Notes: generated by a model from the sequence alone, not told the origin. Numbered from the stretch's first letter, positions 19,412-28,618 are shown. The stretch: DNA of 64,000 nt from Alsobacter ponti (GCF_024294805.1 NZ_JANCLU010000007.1:62001-126000), one strand, 5' to 3'. Translations and numbers: made by a program.

Positions 19412-20269
19412 TCAGCGCTTGACGCGGATGAGGCCTTCCTGCGCGACGGATGCCACCAGTTCGCCGGACTGGGTGAAGATCGAGCCTCGCGCGAAACCCC
19501 TCGCGCCGCCGGCGAAGGGGCTATCCTGGGCGTAGAGCAGCCATTCGTCGGCGCGGAACGGCTTGTGGAACCACAGCGCGTGATCGAGGCTCGCCGGCAG
19601 GATGTCGCGCTCGAACACGGTGCGGCCATGCGCGACGAGCGTGCTGTCGAGCAGGGTCATGTCGGAGGCGTAGGCCAGAACGCATTGGTGAATGGCGGGA
19701 TCGTCGGGCAGGCGGCCCGTGGCCCGGATCCACACGTTGAAGGACGGGTCGCGCTTCTCGCGGGAGGCGTAGCGCTCGAACTCGACCGGCCGCAGCTCGA
19801 TCGGCCGCTCGCGGGAGAAATAGGCGCGCACCGGGTCCGGCATGGTGGGCAGAATGCGCGACCGGATCTCGTTTTCGTCCGGCAGTTCGTCCGGCGACGG
19901 AGTTTTGGGCGGCGCGATCTGATGCGAGAAGCCCTCTTCCTCGACATGAAACGAGGCTGACAGCGTGAAAATGGCGTTGCCGTGCTGGATCGCCTTGACC
20001 CGGCGGGTTGCGAAGCTGCGCCCGTCCCGGATGCGCTCGACCTCGTAGATGATCGGCACGGCCGGGTCGCCGGGCAGGACGAAATAGGCGTGCAGGGAGT
20101 GCGGCTGGCGGCCCTCGACGGTGCGCGTCGCCGCCACCAGCGCCTGGCCGATCACCTGGCCGCCGAACACGCGCTGCCAGCCGACCTGCGGGCTGCGCCC
20201 GCGGAACAGGTTCACCTCGAGCTGCTCGAGATCAAGGATCGCGAGAAGATCGCTGACCGCCTTCGTCAT
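19412..20269 (-). CDS. tesB: Acyl-CoA thioesterase II (TesB)
   Basis: Hydrolyses medium/long-chain acyl-CoA to free fatty acid and CoA. 285 aa, the length of the double-hotdog TesB family. N-terminal hotdog with EVNLFRGRSPQVGWQRVFGGQVIGQAL and SLHAYFVLPGD, RRVKAIQHGNAIFTLSASFH; C-terminal hotdog with LAYASDMTLLDS and the ending HKPFRADEWLLYAQDSPFAGGARGFARGSIF. Start MTKAVSDLLAILDLEQLEV at ATG 20269 matches the usual N-terminus. The NtrC site and glnK promoter follow immediately downstream, so transcription may read through into that region. Confidence 0.93.
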   Translation of the reverse strand: MTKAVSDLLAILDLEQLEVNLFRGRSPQVGWQRVFGGQVIGQALVAATRTVEGRQPHSLHAYFVLPGDPAVPIIYEVERIRDGRSFATRRVKAIQHGNAIFTLSASFHVEEEGFSHQIAPPKTPSPDELPDENEIRSRILPTMPDPVRAYFSRERPIELRPVEFERYASREKRDPSFNVWIRATGRLPDDPAIHQCVLAYASDMTLLDSTLVAHGRTVFERDILPASLDHALWFHKPFRADEWLLYAQDSPFAGGARGFARGSIFTQSGELVASVAQEGLIRVKR

Positions 20270-20356
20270 GTCATGGCCTGCCCGATTCGCGTCGCCGATG
20301 CCCTTTATGGCACCGCACAACGCGGTTGGGCAGGGTTTTGACGACGAATCCGCGCC

Positions 20357-20803
20357 TCACGAGGCCAGGTTGCGGGCGATATCGTCCACGGTGTGCTTGG
20401 TGAGGTCCTTATGCAGCTCGCCGATCACCGCCGACTTCAGATTGTCCGGGAGCGCGGCGCGCAAGTCGCCCAGCACCTTGGGCGGGGCCACGAGCACGAC
20501 GGCGTTCATCTGGCCGGACGCCGCCAGCGCGGTGAGCCCGCGCACGATCTCGCCGGCGAAGCGATGCTCCTCCATCTCGTGCCAGTCCGTGTCGGCATAG
20601 GCGCTGCGCCCCGTGCCCATGCTGGACATGGCGCGGCCTGGCCGGTCGGAGCCCTGCTCGCGGGTCGGCGGGTTTTCGGAGGCGAGAACGCGGTGGACGG
20701 TCAGGGCGATGCGGTCGGGCCGGCCCTCGTTGCGCAGGAACAGCGCGCGGCGTCCGTCGCCCACGATCACCCAGGCGTCGTGCGGAACCAGAAACTCTGC
20801 CAT
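20357..20803 (-). CDS. Host-attachment-family protein (PF10116-type), function unknown
   Basis: 148 aa, MAEFLVPHDAWVIVGDGRRALFLRNEG at the N-terminus, REQGSDRPGRAMSS in the middle, and VVLVAPPKVLGDLRAAL plus KDLTKHTVDDIARNL at the C-terminus, the pattern of proteins annotated as host attachment protein (first described in plant-associated bacteria), related to the eRF1 domain 2/baeRF fold. Its biochemical role is not established. No signal peptide, so cytosolic. Lies between mcd and tesB on the same strand with its own short upstream gap. Confidence 0.8.
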   Translation of the reverse strand: MAEFLVPHDAWVIVGDGRRALFLRNEGRPDRIALTVHRVLASENPPTREQGSDRPGRAMSSMGTGRSAYADTDWHEMEEHRFAGEIVRGLTALAASGQMNAVVLVAPPKVLGDLRAALPDNLKSAVIGELHKDLTKHTVDDIARNLAS

Positions 20804-20907
20804 GTCTTGCCCTCGGTTGGATCGCTCCCCGCAGACTACAAGCACAGCGTGTGTCCGCGTGTGATCTAACGCAAGGTTTTCGCGCGGGAGGGCGTCTTCC
20901 GCGAGGC

Positions 20908-22584
20908 TCAGTTGCCCCCGTCCAGCAGGCGGCGCGCGATGACCTGCGCCTGAATCTCCGCCGCGCCCTCGAAGATGTTGAGGATCCGGGCGTCGCACAG
21001 CACGCGGGAAATCTCGTATTCCAGCGCGAAGCCGTTGCCGCCGTGGATCTGGAGCGCGTTGTCCGCCGCCGCCCAGGCGACGCGCGCGCCGAGCAGCTTC
21101 GCCATGCCGGCCTCGAGGTCGCAGCGCTTGCCGGCGTCCTTGGCGCGACCGGAAAAATAGGTGAGCTGCCGGGCGATGTGGATTTCCACCGCCATCATGG
21201 CCAGCTTGTCGGAAACCCGGGCGAACTCGACCAGCGCCTTTCCGAACTGCACGCGTTCCTGCGCGTAGCGAAGGCCGAGGTCGAGCGCCGACTGCGCCAC
21301 GCCGAGCGCGCGGGCGGCGGTCTGGATGCGCGCCGACTCGAAGGTCTGCATGAGCTGCTTGAAGCCCTGGCCCTCGACGCCGCCGAGCAGGTCGGCCGCC
21401 GGCGTCTCAAAATTGTCGAAGGCCAGTTCGTATTCCTTCATGCCGCGATAGCCGAGAACCTCGATCTCGCCGCCGGTCATGCCCTTGGCGGGAAACGGGT
21501 TTTCGTCCGTGCCGCGCGGCTTCTCGGCGAGCAGGATCGACAGCCCCTTGTAGCCGGGCTCGTCGGGATTGGTGCGCACCAGCATGGTCATCAGATCGGC
21601 GCGCACCGGGTGGGTGATCCACGTCTTGGCGCCGGTGACGCGGTAGACGTCGCCGTCGCGCACCGCGCGGGTGCGCAGCGAGGCGAGGTCGGAGCCGGTG
21701 TTCGGCTCGGTGAACACGGCGGTGGGCAGCACCTCGCCGGAGGCGATGCGCGGCAGCCAACGCGCCTTCTGGGCGTCGGTGCCGCCGCCCAGGATCAGCT
21801 CGGCGGCGATCTCCGAGCGCGTGCCGAGGGAGCCGACGCCGATATAGGCGCGCGAAAGCTCCTCGGAGACGACGCACATCGACACCTTGCTCAGGCCGAG
21901 GCCGCCGAATTCCTCAGGAACGGTGAGGCCGAACACGCCCAGTTCGGACAGCTTTTCGATGACGTCGAGGGGGATGTATTCGTTCTTCAGGTGCCATTCG
22001 TGCGCGTGCGGCAGAACCTCGCTCGCCGCGAACTTGCGCATCTCCTCGCGGATCGCCTCCAGCGTGTCGTCGAGGCCCGGGTCGCCCACCGGGCCGCCGT
22101 GGCCCTCCCGCATCAGGGTCACCAGCCGCGCGCGGCGCTCCGGCGTGTTGCCCTCGGCAATCAGCGTCGCCACGGGCTCGGTCATCCGGGCCGCGATCTG
22201 CGCCGGCGTCAGTCCGAGCGCCGGCAGGCGGACGATCTCGCCCTGGCTCATCGGAATGCCGCCGAACGCCTGGGCGAGATATTCGCCCGCCCCGATGCCG
22301 ACCAGCAGCGCTTCCGTTTCGCCGAACCGGCCCTCGGCCGTCATGCGCTCTGCGTAGGCGCCGAGCTCGCGCAGCGCCTCCGCGTAGGTGGCGAGCCAGG
22401 CGAGGCCGTGGCAGGCGTGCTGTTCCCGCTCGACCAGGGCGGAGGAGACCCGGCCGTGCTCGAGCACGCGGCCGCGCACCGCCTGTGTGGCGTCGGCCAC
22501 CAGGGCCTGCATCTCTCCAGCGGCCTGGACGACGAGCGCGACCCAATCGTGGTTCCGGGGCGGGCGGGCGGACGCGACACTCAT
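20908..22584 (-). CDS. mcd: (2S)-methylsuccinyl-CoA dehydrogenase
   Basis: EMC-pathway flavoprotein oxidising methylsuccinyl-CoA to mesaconyl-CoA. 558 aa, clearly longer than ordinary acyl-CoA dehydrogenases (about 380-400) because of a roughly 160-residue N-terminal region; this extension is characteristic of Mcd. Dehydrogenase core: FGLTVPEEFGGLGLSKVSM, TAVFTEPNTGSDLASL, VTGAKTWITHPVRADLMTMLVRT, GTDENPFPAKGMTGGEIEVLGYRGMKEYEL, and HGGNGFALEYEISRVLCDARILNIFEGAAEIQ with the catalytic-position Glu. Neighbouring ccr, ecm and mcl2 support the assignment over a generic acyl-CoA dehydrogenase. A TGC-rich motif shared with ccr lies 47 bases upstream of the start in both genes. Confidence 0.93.
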   Translation of the reverse strand: MSVASARPPRNHDWVALVVQAAGEMQALVADATQAVRGRVLEHGRVSSALVEREQHACHGLAWLATYAEALRELGAYAERMTAEGRFGETEALLVGIGAGEYLAQAFGGIPMSQGEIVRLPALGLTPAQIAARMTEPVATLIAEGNTPERRARLVTLMREGHGGPVGDPGLDDTLEAIREEMRKFAASEVLPHAHEWHLKNEYIPLDVIEKLSELGVFGLTVPEEFGGLGLSKVSMCVVSEELSRAYIGVGSLGTRSEIAAELILGGGTDAQKARWLPRIASGEVLPTAVFTEPNTGSDLASLRTRAVRDGDVYRVTGAKTWITHPVRADLMTMLVRTNPDEPGYKGLSILLAEKPRGTDENPFPAKGMTGGEIEVLGYRGMKEYELAFDNFETPAADLLGGVEGQGFKQLMQTFESARIQTAARALGVAQSALDLGLRYAQERVQFGKALVEFARVSDKLAMMAVEIHIARQLTYFSGRAKDAGKRCDLEAGMAKLLGARVAWAAADNALQIHGGNGFALEYEISRVLCDARILNIFEGAAEIQAQVIARRLLDGGN

Positions 22585-22630
22585 TGGCGGACTCCGGCGT
22601 CAATTCTGCTGCGACCCCGAGGGGCGTTTC

Positions 22631-22642
22631 GCAGTGCAGCAT
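22631..22642. promoter_or_regulatory. TGC-rich motif upstream of mcd
   Basis: Minus strand ATGCTGCACTGC, near-identical to ATGCTGCATTGC upstream of ecm and similar to the ccr and mcl2 upstream motifs. Candidate operator of a shared EMC regulator; unnamed. Confidence 0.45.
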
Positions 22643-22702
22643 GGCGGGTTCGCGCCGCACATTCAATCGGCAGATGGAGGAACGTCGCTGCCGTACGAAG
22701 CC

Positions 22703-23587
22703 TCAATGGCGGCGGGTCGCCAGGGCCACGCCGGCGGCGGTCACCGCCATGCCGACCACCTGCACGAGCGACATGGTCTCGCCGAAGAGCAGGAAGGCCT
22801 CCACGGCCACCGTGGGCGGCACGAGGTAGATCAGCGTCGCGGCGCGCGACACCGCCCCTTGGCGGATCAGCATCAGCAGCAGCCAGATCGCGCCGATCGA
22901 CAGGGCGAGCACCGACCATGCCATCGTCGCGATGACGGTGACGTTCCAGTCGATGCGCATGGCCTCGGTCATGAGCGCGACCGGCAGGGTGGCCAGAAAC
23001 GCGCCGGCGTATTGCAGCACTGTCACCGTGCGCAGGTCCCCGGTCGGGATGAACCGCTTCTGGTGGAACGTGCCAAGCGTCACCGAGATCATGGCGACCA
23101 CGTTCACCAGCATGGGCCAGAGCGTCGCGCCCATGGCGTCCGCAGGAATGGAGGCGAGCTGCGGCTGCAGAACCAGCGCGATGCCCGCGAAGCCGAGCAG
23201 GATGCCCGCCCAGCGCCGCCGCGAAATGCGTTCGCCGATGAGCAGGGGCGCGAGCAGGGCCGTGAGGATGGGCTGAACCGCCGCGATCAGGCCGGAGATG
23301 CCGGCGGGCAGGCCGTGGCGGATCGCCCACCAGACCCCGCCCAGATAGATGGCGTGAAGGAGCACGCCCGTCAGCAAGGCGTGGCCCCAGTCGGCGCGCC
23401 TCGCCGGCCAAGAGGCTCCCGTCGCGACGGCGACGCCGGTCAACAGCGCGCCGGCCAGCGCGTAGCGCACGGCGAGAAAGGTCAGCGGGTCCGCGAAAGG
23501 CGCTGCGAAGCGCGCCGAGATCCAGCCGGTCGACCAGATGAGCACGAAAACGAGCGGCGCGGCGCGCAGCAGCAGGGGCGAGGTCAT
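22703..23587 (-). CDS. DMT-superfamily (EamA) transporter
   Basis: 294 aa with about ten predicted membrane helices and two EamA repeats: repeat 1 begins VFVLIWSTGWISARFAAPFADPLTFLAVRYALAGALL, repeat 2 around VNVVAMISVTLGTFHQKRF and closes with YLVPPTVAVEAFLLFGETMSLVQVVGMAVTAAGVAL. Members export metabolites such as amino acids; the substrate cannot be told. Start at ATG 23587 (MTSPLLLRAAPLVFVLIW); upstream reading frame is not hydrophobic. Divergent from the YihY gene, downstream end adjacent to mcd. Confidence 0.88.
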   Translation of the reverse strand: MTSPLLLRAAPLVFVLIWSTGWISARFAAPFADPLTFLAVRYALAGALLTGVAVATGASWPARRADWGHALLTGVLLHAIYLGGVWWAIRHGLPAGISGLIAAVQPILTALLAPLLIGERISRRRWAGILLGFAGIALVLQPQLASIPADAMGATLWPMLVNVVAMISVTLGTFHQKRFIPTGDLRTVTVLQYAGAFLATLPVALMTEAMRIDWNVTVIATMAWSVLALSIGAIWLLLMLIRQGAVSRAATLIYLVPPTVAVEAFLLFGETMSLVQVVGMAVTAAGVALATRRH

Positions 23588-23732
23588 CTTGAAGGGTCCG
23601 CCGGCGGGGGAATGCGACGGAACGCCTGATAAAGCAAGGCGTTGTCGCGGTCGAGCCGAACGGCGTTCGAGGCGGCGTGGTCCGCCCGCCGGTTGTGGCG
23701 CGACCCCGCGCCGTTGACGTTCGGGACCGTGG

Positions 23733-24665
23733 ATGTCTAACACAGATCGAGCCGCCTCCCCTTCACCTCCACGGGTCGATTCGATGCCGGGTGCGCTTCG
23801 CTCGCTGTTGAAGCTTCCGCGCCTGTTCTGGGACGCCTACTGGCGGCTCGTGGACGACGACGGCTGGGCGATCGCCTCGCACATCGCGCTCTCGGCGCTG
23901 ATGTCGCTGTTCCCGTTCCTCATCTTCGTTACCGCGCTGGCGGCGACGTTCGGCACGCAGAACCTGGGCGACGCGGCCGCCGACATCATCCTGGAGGCGT
24001 GGCCTAAGCAGGTGGCCGAACCCATCACCCGCGAGGTCCGAAGCGTCTTGACCCGCACGCGCAGCGACGTGCTGACGGTCGGCGCGGCGCTGGCGCTGTA
24101 TTTCTCGTCGAACGGCATCGAGGCGCTGCGCATCGCGCTCAATCGCGCCTACGGGCTGAAGGAGCTGCGCGCCTGGTGGCTGACGCGGCTGGAATCGATC
24201 GCCTATGTCGTGGTCGCCGCGATCGCCATCCTGGCGCTCTCGGTGCTGGTGGTGCTCGGCCCGTTCTTCTGGAACGCGCTGACGGACTACCGGCCGGGGT
24301 TCCTGCCGTTCTCCAGCACGGTGACGGTGTTGCGGCTGGTCGTGGCGACGTTGGTCATCGTCGTGGCGCTCACCATCGTCCACAAATGGCTGCCGTGCGG
24401 CACGCGCAAGCTGGAGGACGTGATGCCCGGCGTGCTCCTGACGGTGGTGCTGTGGCTCGGCTATGCGCTGGCTTTCGCGGCCTATCTGGGCAGGGCCGGG
24501 CAGGCCTACGTCACCACCTACGCGGGTCTCGCCTCGGTGATGATCGCGCTCGTCTTCCTGTACGCGATCGCCGCGACCTTCATCTTCGGCGGCGAGTTCA
24601 ACGCCGTGATGATGCACCGGCGCAAAATGAAACGCGACGCGCAGAAGACGGCGGAGAAGGCCTGA
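23733..24665 (+). CDS. YihY/BrkB-family inner-membrane protein
   Basis: 310 aa; a cytosolic N-terminus with LPRLFWDAYWRLVDDDGWAIASHIALSALMSLFPFLIF, then six helices, including the conserved YFSSNGIEALRIALNRAYG and the C-terminal YAGLASVMIALVFLYAIAATFIFGGEFNA. The family was once called ribonuclease BN in error; its function is unknown. Lysine/arginine-rich cytosolic tail. The start ATG 23733 has only a weak Shine-Dalgarno; a later Met in MPGALRSLLKLPRLFW is possible. Converges on ccr. Confidence 0.88.
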   Translation: MSNTDRAASPSPPRVDSMPGALRSLLKLPRLFWDAYWRLVDDDGWAIASHIALSALMSLFPFLIFVTALAATFGTQNLGDAAADIILEAWPKQVAEPITREVRSVLTRTRSDVLTVGAALALYFSSNGIEALRIALNRAYGLKELRAWWLTRLESIAYVVVAAIAILALSVLVVLGPFFWNALTDYRPGFLPFSSTVTVLRLVVATLVIVVALTIVHKWLPCGTRKLEDVMPGVLLTVVLWLGYALAFAAYLGRAGQAYVTTYAGLASVMIALVFLYAIAATFIFGGEFNAVMMHRRKMKRDAQKTAEKA

Positions 24666-24670
24666 GCCCT

Positions 24671-24686
24671 CCCGCCGTCCGGCGGG
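24671..24686. terminator. Hairpin between convergent YihY gene and ccr
   Basis: CCCGCC-GTCC-GGCGGG perfect stem between the two converging stop codons. No T-run on either side, so terminator function is uncertain (it could be rho-assisted). Confidence 0.35.
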
Positions 24687-24692
24687 GACGCG

Positions 24693-25964
24693 TCAGCGCT
24701 GGGCCTCGATCACGTCGTCGAAGGAGCGCAGCCCGGTGCGTGGCGCATTGACCAGCACGGCCATGTTGCCCGGCGCGTGCTGGTTCTTCCACATCTTGGT
24801 GTGCGCCACCGGGATCTTGTCCCAGGGGAACACCTCGCTCATGCACGGGTCGACGCGGCGATCCAGCACGAACTGGTTGGCGGCCGCCGCCTGCTTCAGA
24901 TGGGCGAAGTGCGAGCCCTGGATGCGCTTTTGCCGCATCCAGACGAAGCGCGCGTCGAAGGTCAGGTTGAAGCCGGTGGTTCCGGCGCAGAACACGACCA
25001 TGCCGCCGCGCTTCACCACGAAGGTCGAAACGGGGAAGGTCTGTTCGCCCGGGTGCTCGAAGACGATGTCGACGTCCTTGCGCCCGGTGACGTCCCAGAT
25101 CGCCTTGCCGAACTTGCGGGCCTCCACCATGAAGGCGTTGAACTCGGGCGAGTTCACCTTCGGCAGCTGGCCCCAGCAGTTGAAGTCCTTGCGGTTGATA
25201 ACGCCCTTGGCGCCGAGGCCGAGCACGTAGTCGCGCTTGGATTCGTCCGAGATGATGCCGATGGCGTTGGCGCCGGCCGCCGCGCAGAGCTGCACGCCGA
25301 ACACGCCCAGGCCACCGGAGGCGCCCCAGACGAGCACGTTGTCGCCCGGCCGCACCGTGTGGGGCTGGTGGCCGAACAGCATGCGATACGCAGTGGCGAG
25401 CGTCAGCGTGTAGCAGGCGCTCTCCTCCCAGGTCAGGTGCTGCGGTCGCTTCATGAGCTGGCGCGACTGCACGCGGCAGAACTGCCCGAACGAGCCGTCG
25501 GGCGTCTCATAGCCCCAGATGCGCTGGCTCGGCGAGAACATCGGGTCGCCGCCGTTGCACTCCTCGTCGTCCCCGTCGTCCTGGTTGCAGTGGACGATGA
25601 CCTCGTCGCCGACCTTCCAGCGCTTCACCTTCCGGCCGACGGCCCAGACGATGCCGGCCGCGTCGGAACCGGCCACGTGGACGGGCTGCTTGTGGCCGTC
25701 GAACGGAGAGACGGGCTGGCCCAGCGCCGCCCAGACGCCGTTGTAGTTGACGCCGGCGGCCATCACGAGCACCAGCACCTCGTCGTCGCCGATGCTCCAG
25801 GTGGGGATCGCCTCGAGCTGCATGGCGTCCTCCGGCGGGCCGTGCCGATCCTTGCGGATCGCCCAGGCCCACATTTTTTCCGGCACGTGGCCCATCGGCG
25901 GGATCTCGCCGATGTCGTAGAGGTCCTTCAGCGGCTTGGCGGAAGCGGCGGGCGCAGCAGACAC
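24693..25964 (-). CDS. ccr: Crotonyl-CoA carboxylase/reductase
   Basis: Key enzyme of the EMC pathway: NADPH-dependent reductive carboxylation of crotonyl-CoA to (2S)-ethylmalonyl-CoA. 423 aa medium-chain dehydrogenase. Seen: KDLYDIGEIPPMGHVPEKMWAW N-terminus, EVLVLVMAAGVNYNGVWAALGQPVSPFDGHK, HCNQDDGDDEECNGGDPMFSPSQRIWGYETPDGSF, Rossmann VLVWGASGGLGVFGVQLCAAAGA, and FEHPGEQTFPVS with the CO2-site residues of the family. GTG start with a strong GGGAGGA upstream. Divergent from a small membrane protein and ecm. Upstream sit a TGC-rich motif (26009-26021) and a 7-bp inverted repeat (26055-26072). Confidence 0.97.
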   Translation of the reverse strand: MSAAPAASAKPLKDLYDIGEIPPMGHVPEKMWAWAIRKDRHGPPEDAMQLEAIPTWSIGDDEVLVLVMAAGVNYNGVWAALGQPVSPFDGHKQPVHVAGSDAAGIVWAVGRKVKRWKVGDEVIVHCNQDDGDDEECNGGDPMFSPSQRIWGYETPDGSFGQFCRVQSRQLMKRPQHLTWEESACYTLTLATAYRMLFGHQPHTVRPGDNVLVWGASGGLGVFGVQLCAAAGANAIGIISDESKRDYVLGLGAKGVINRKDFNCWGQLPKVNSPEFNAFMVEARKFGKAIWDVTGRKDVDIVFEHPGEQTFPVSTFVVKRGGMVVFCAGTTGFNLTFDARFVWMRQKRIQGSHFAHLKQAAAANQFVLDRRVDPCMSEVFPWDKIPVAHTKMWKNQHAPGNMAVLVNAPRTGLRSFDDVIEAQR

Positions 25965-26008
25965 GAACAGTCCTCCCTTGGCGACGGCGAGGATTATTAC
26001 GCGTCATG

Positions 26009-26021
26009 TTGCAGTGCGCAA
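26009..26021. promoter_or_regulatory. TGC-rich motif upstream of ccr
   Basis: Minus strand TTGCGCACTGCAA, sharing GCACTGC with the mcd upstream motif at the identical distance of 47 bases from the start codon. Also an inverted repeat TTGC-N5-GCAA. Confidence 0.45.
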
Positions 26022-26054
26022 TTGATCCAAGAGCGATTTGCCGACTGTGCGAAA

Positions 26055-26072
26055 TCGCTCGCATTCGAGCGA
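26055..26072. promoter_or_regulatory. Inverted repeat upstream of ccr, candidate operator
   Basis: TCGCTCG-CATT-CGAGCGA, a perfect 7-bp inverted repeat 91-108 bases before the ccr GTG. In Methylobacterium the TetR-type activator CcrR binds a palindrome upstream of ccr; whether this is the equivalent is inference. Confidence 0.4.
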
Positions 26073-26161
26073 ATTCCTTAACGCTTCCTTGCGTCGGCCG
26101 GGGGCAATCTGCGGCGGGGAGCTACAACCAGGGCTTGCAAAGGGTTGAGGAGCACGGACAC

Positions 26162-26467
26162 ATGTCGGTCATCCGCTACCTCGGTCTAGGTCTGTATTCA
26201 GCCGAGACGCTCGGCTGGATCCTCTTCGTCATCGCCTGTTCCAGCCTCATCGCCGGCTGGGTTTGCGACGCCGTGCTGGACGAGCTCGGCTTCGGCCTGT
26301 TCGGCAACGCCTTCCTCTGCTTCATCGGCATGACGATCGGGCTCATCGCCTGGAATCTCAACGTCTCCCTGATGACGACGAACGCCGTGATGGTCATCGG
26401 CATCGCCGCCGCCGCGGCCTTCGGCTGCGTCTTCGCCTGCGCCGGCGTGCGGCGGGCGATGAGCTGA
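26162..26467 (+). CDS. Small integral membrane protein between ccr and ecm, unknown function
   Basis: 101 aa, MSVIRYLGLGLYSAETLGWI start; three hydrophobic helices: LGWILFVIACSSLIAGWVCDAVL, GLFGNAFLCFIGMTIGLIAWNL, and AVMVIGIAAAAAFGCVFACAGV. Gly/Cys-containing helices and size recall GlsB/YeaQ/YmgE-type small membrane proteins, but no clear signature is present. GAGG lies upstream of the ATG. Its location in the divergent ccr-ecm region, on the ecm strand, makes co-expression with ecm possible. Confidence 0.65.
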   Translation: MSVIRYLGLGLYSAETLGWILFVIACSSLIAGWVCDAVLDELGFGLFGNAFLCFIGMTIGLIAWNLNVSLMTTNAVMVIGIAAAAAFGCVFACAGVRRAMS

Positions 26468-26517
26468 CGTCGGCATCGTCCTTAGACGGAGAGACACGAC
26501 GACCGGCTTGCCGCAGG

Positions 26518-26537
26518 ATGATGCAATGCAGCATCAT
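26518..26537. promoter_or_regulatory. Palindrome with TGC-rich motif upstream of ecm
   Basis: ATGATGC-AATGCA-GCATCAT: 7-bp inverted repeat with 6-base spacer, ending 27 bases before the ecm ATG. Its minus strand contains ATGCTGCATTGC, one base different from the mcd motif. Confidence 0.5.
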
Positions 26538-26564
26538 GCCTGACGCGCCGCCGGAGACCGCTTG

Positions 26565-28613
26565 ATGAGCCTCGACCAGCCTCGTCCCCCATCGGACAAG
26601 CCCTGGATTTTCCGCACCTACGCGGGACACTCCACCGCCGAGGAGTCCAATCGGCTCTACCGCAACAATCTCGCCAAGGGGCAGACGGGCCTGTCGGTGG
26701 CGTTCGACCTGCCGACGCAGACCGGCTACGACCCCGACCACGCGCTGGCGCGCGGCGAAGTCGGCAAGGTGGGCGTCTCGATCGCCCATGTCGGCGATAT
26801 GCGGGCCCTGTTCCGGGACATCCCGCTCGCCGAGATGAACACCTCGATGACGATCAACGCCACGGCCGCTTGGCTGCTGGCGCTCTACGCCGCGGTCGCG
26901 GACGAGCAGGGCGCGCCGCGCGCGGCGCTGCAGGGCACCACGCAAAACGACATCATCAAGGAATATCTCTCGCGCGGCACCTACGTGTTCCCGCCGGCGC
27001 ACTCGATGCGCCTGGTCAAGGACGTGATCCTGTTCACGACCGCGCAGATGCCGAAGTGGAACCCCACCAACGTCTGCTCCTACCACCTGCAGGAGGCAGG
27101 CGCGACGCCGACGCAGGAGCTCGCCTACGCGCTGGCGACCGCCATCGCGGTGCTCGACACGGTGAAGGCCTCAGGCGTGTTCTCGGACGCGGCGTTCGGC
27201 GAGGTGGTCGGCCGTGTCTCGTTCTTCGTCAACGCCGGCATGCGGTTCGTCACCGAGCTGTGCAAGATGCGCGCATTCTGCGAGCTGTGGGACGAGCTGA
27301 CGCTGGAGCGCTACGGGGTGACGGACGCGCGCCATCGCCGCTTCCGCTACGGCGTGCAGGTCAATTCGCTCGGCCTCACCGAGCAGCAGCCCGAGAACAA
27401 CGTCTACCGCATCCTCATCGAGATGCTGGCCGTCGTGCTGTCCCGGAACGCCCGCGCCCGCGCCGTGCAGCTGCCGGCCTGGAACGAGGCGCTCGGCCTG
27501 CCGAGGCCGTGGGACCAGCAATGGTCGCTGCGCATGCAGCAGGTCATGGCCTACGAGACGGATCTGCTCGAATATGGCGACCTGTTCGACGGATCGCGCG
27601 AGGTACAGCGCAAGGTCGACGAGCTGAAGGCGGCCGCGCGGGCCGAGCTGGCCGTCATCGAGGCGATGGGCGGCGCCATCCCGGCTGTCGAAAGCGGCTA
27701 CATGAAGCGCGCGCTCGTCGAATCCAACGCGCGCCGCATCGCGGGCATCGAGAGCGGCGGGCAGGTGGTGGTGGGCGTCAATCGCTGGCGCGAGACCGAG
27801 CCTTCGCCGCTCACCGCCGGCGAGGGCTCCGTGCTCACCGTGCCGGAACAGGTCGAGACCGACGCGATCGCGAAAATCCGCGCCTGGCGCGAAGCGCGCG
27901 ACGGCCGCGCGGCGGCCGCCGCGCTGGAGGCGCTACGCACCGCGGCGCGCGAGGGCGGCAATGTGATGGAGCCCTCCATCGCCTGCGCCAAGGCCGGGGT
28001 GACGACCGGCGAATGGGGCGAGGCGTTGCGCGAGATCTTCGGGCAGTACCGCGCGCCGACCGGCGTGACGCCCGAAACGCGCACCGAGGCGGCCGACCGC
28101 GAGGTGAGGCTGATGGTGGCCGAGCTCGCCGCCAGGCTGGGCGAGCAGCCGCGCCTGACCGTCGGGAAGCCCGGGCTCGACGGGCACTCCAACGGCGCCG
28201 AGCAGATCTCGCTTCGCGCCCGCGACGTCGGGTTCGACGTCACCTATGACGGCATCCGCCAGACGCCGGCCGAAATCGTCGAGAAGGCGCGGGCGACCGG
28301 GGCGCACGTCGTCGGCCTGTCGGTGCTGTCGGGCTCGCACGTGCCGCTGGTGCGCGAGGTGACGGCCCGCATGCGGCTCGAGGGCCTGGGCCACATCCCG
28401 GTCGTGGTCGGCGGCATCGTGCCGCCCGACGACGAGCTGGCGCTGCGCAACATGGGCGTGGCGGCGGTCTACACGCCGAAGGACTACGCGCTCGACGCCA
28501 TCATGGCCGACATCGTGCGCATCGTCGACAAGGCGGCCGGCGCGCCGCCGCCGGAGACGAAGCCGGCGGCCGGGCGGGCCCGGGCGAAGGGCGCCGCCGC
28601 GCGGCGCGCCTGA
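26565..28613 (+). CDS. ecm: (2R)-ethylmalonyl-CoA mutase, coenzyme B12-dependent
   Basis: Rearranges (2R)-ethylmalonyl-CoA to methylsuccinyl-CoA in the EMC pathway. 682 aa single chain: N-terminal TIM-barrel mutase domain ([73 protein letters not shown]) and C-terminal B12 domain with base-off motif DGHSNG at about 539-544 and [12 protein letters not shown]. Members were first named MeaA. The single-chain form and N-terminus beginning near DKPWIFRTY separate it from methylmalonyl-CoA mutase MutB (about 720 aa). ATG 26565 taken as start (GGAG upstream); an adjacent TTG would add one codon. C-terminal tail is Ala/Lys/Arg-rich. Confidence 0.94.
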   Translation: MSLDQPRPPSDKPWIFRTYAGHSTAEESNRLYRNNLAKGQTGLSVAFDLPTQTGYDPDHALARGEVGKVGVSIAHVGDMRALFRDIPLAEMNTSMTINATAAWLLALYAAVADEQGAPRAALQGTTQNDIIKEYLSRGTYVFPPAHSMRLVKDVILFTTAQMPKWNPTNVCSYHLQEAGATPTQELAYALATAIAVLDTVKASGVFSDAAFGEVVGRVSFFVNAGMRFVTELCKMRAFCELWDELTLERYGVTDARHRRFRYGVQVNSLGLTEQQPENNVYRILIEMLAVVLSRNARARAVQLPAWNEALGLPRPWDQQWSLRMQQVMAYETDLLEYGDLFDGSREVQRKVDELKAAARAELAVIEAMGGAIPAVESGYMKRALVESNARRIAGIESGGQVVVGVNRWRETEPSPLTAGEGSVLTVPEQVETDAIAKIRAWREARDGRAAAAALEALRTAAREGGNVMEPSIACAKAGVTTGEWGEALREIFGQYRAPTGVTPETRTEAADREVRLMVAELAARLGEQPRLTVGKPGLDGHSNGAEQISLRARDVGFDVTYDGIRQTPAEIVEKARATGAHVVGLSVLSGSHVPLVREVTARMRLEGLGHIPVVVGGIVPPDDELALRNMGVAAVYTPKDYALDAIMADIVRIVDKAAGAPPPETKPAAGRARAKGAAARRA

Positions 28614-28618
28614 ACGGC

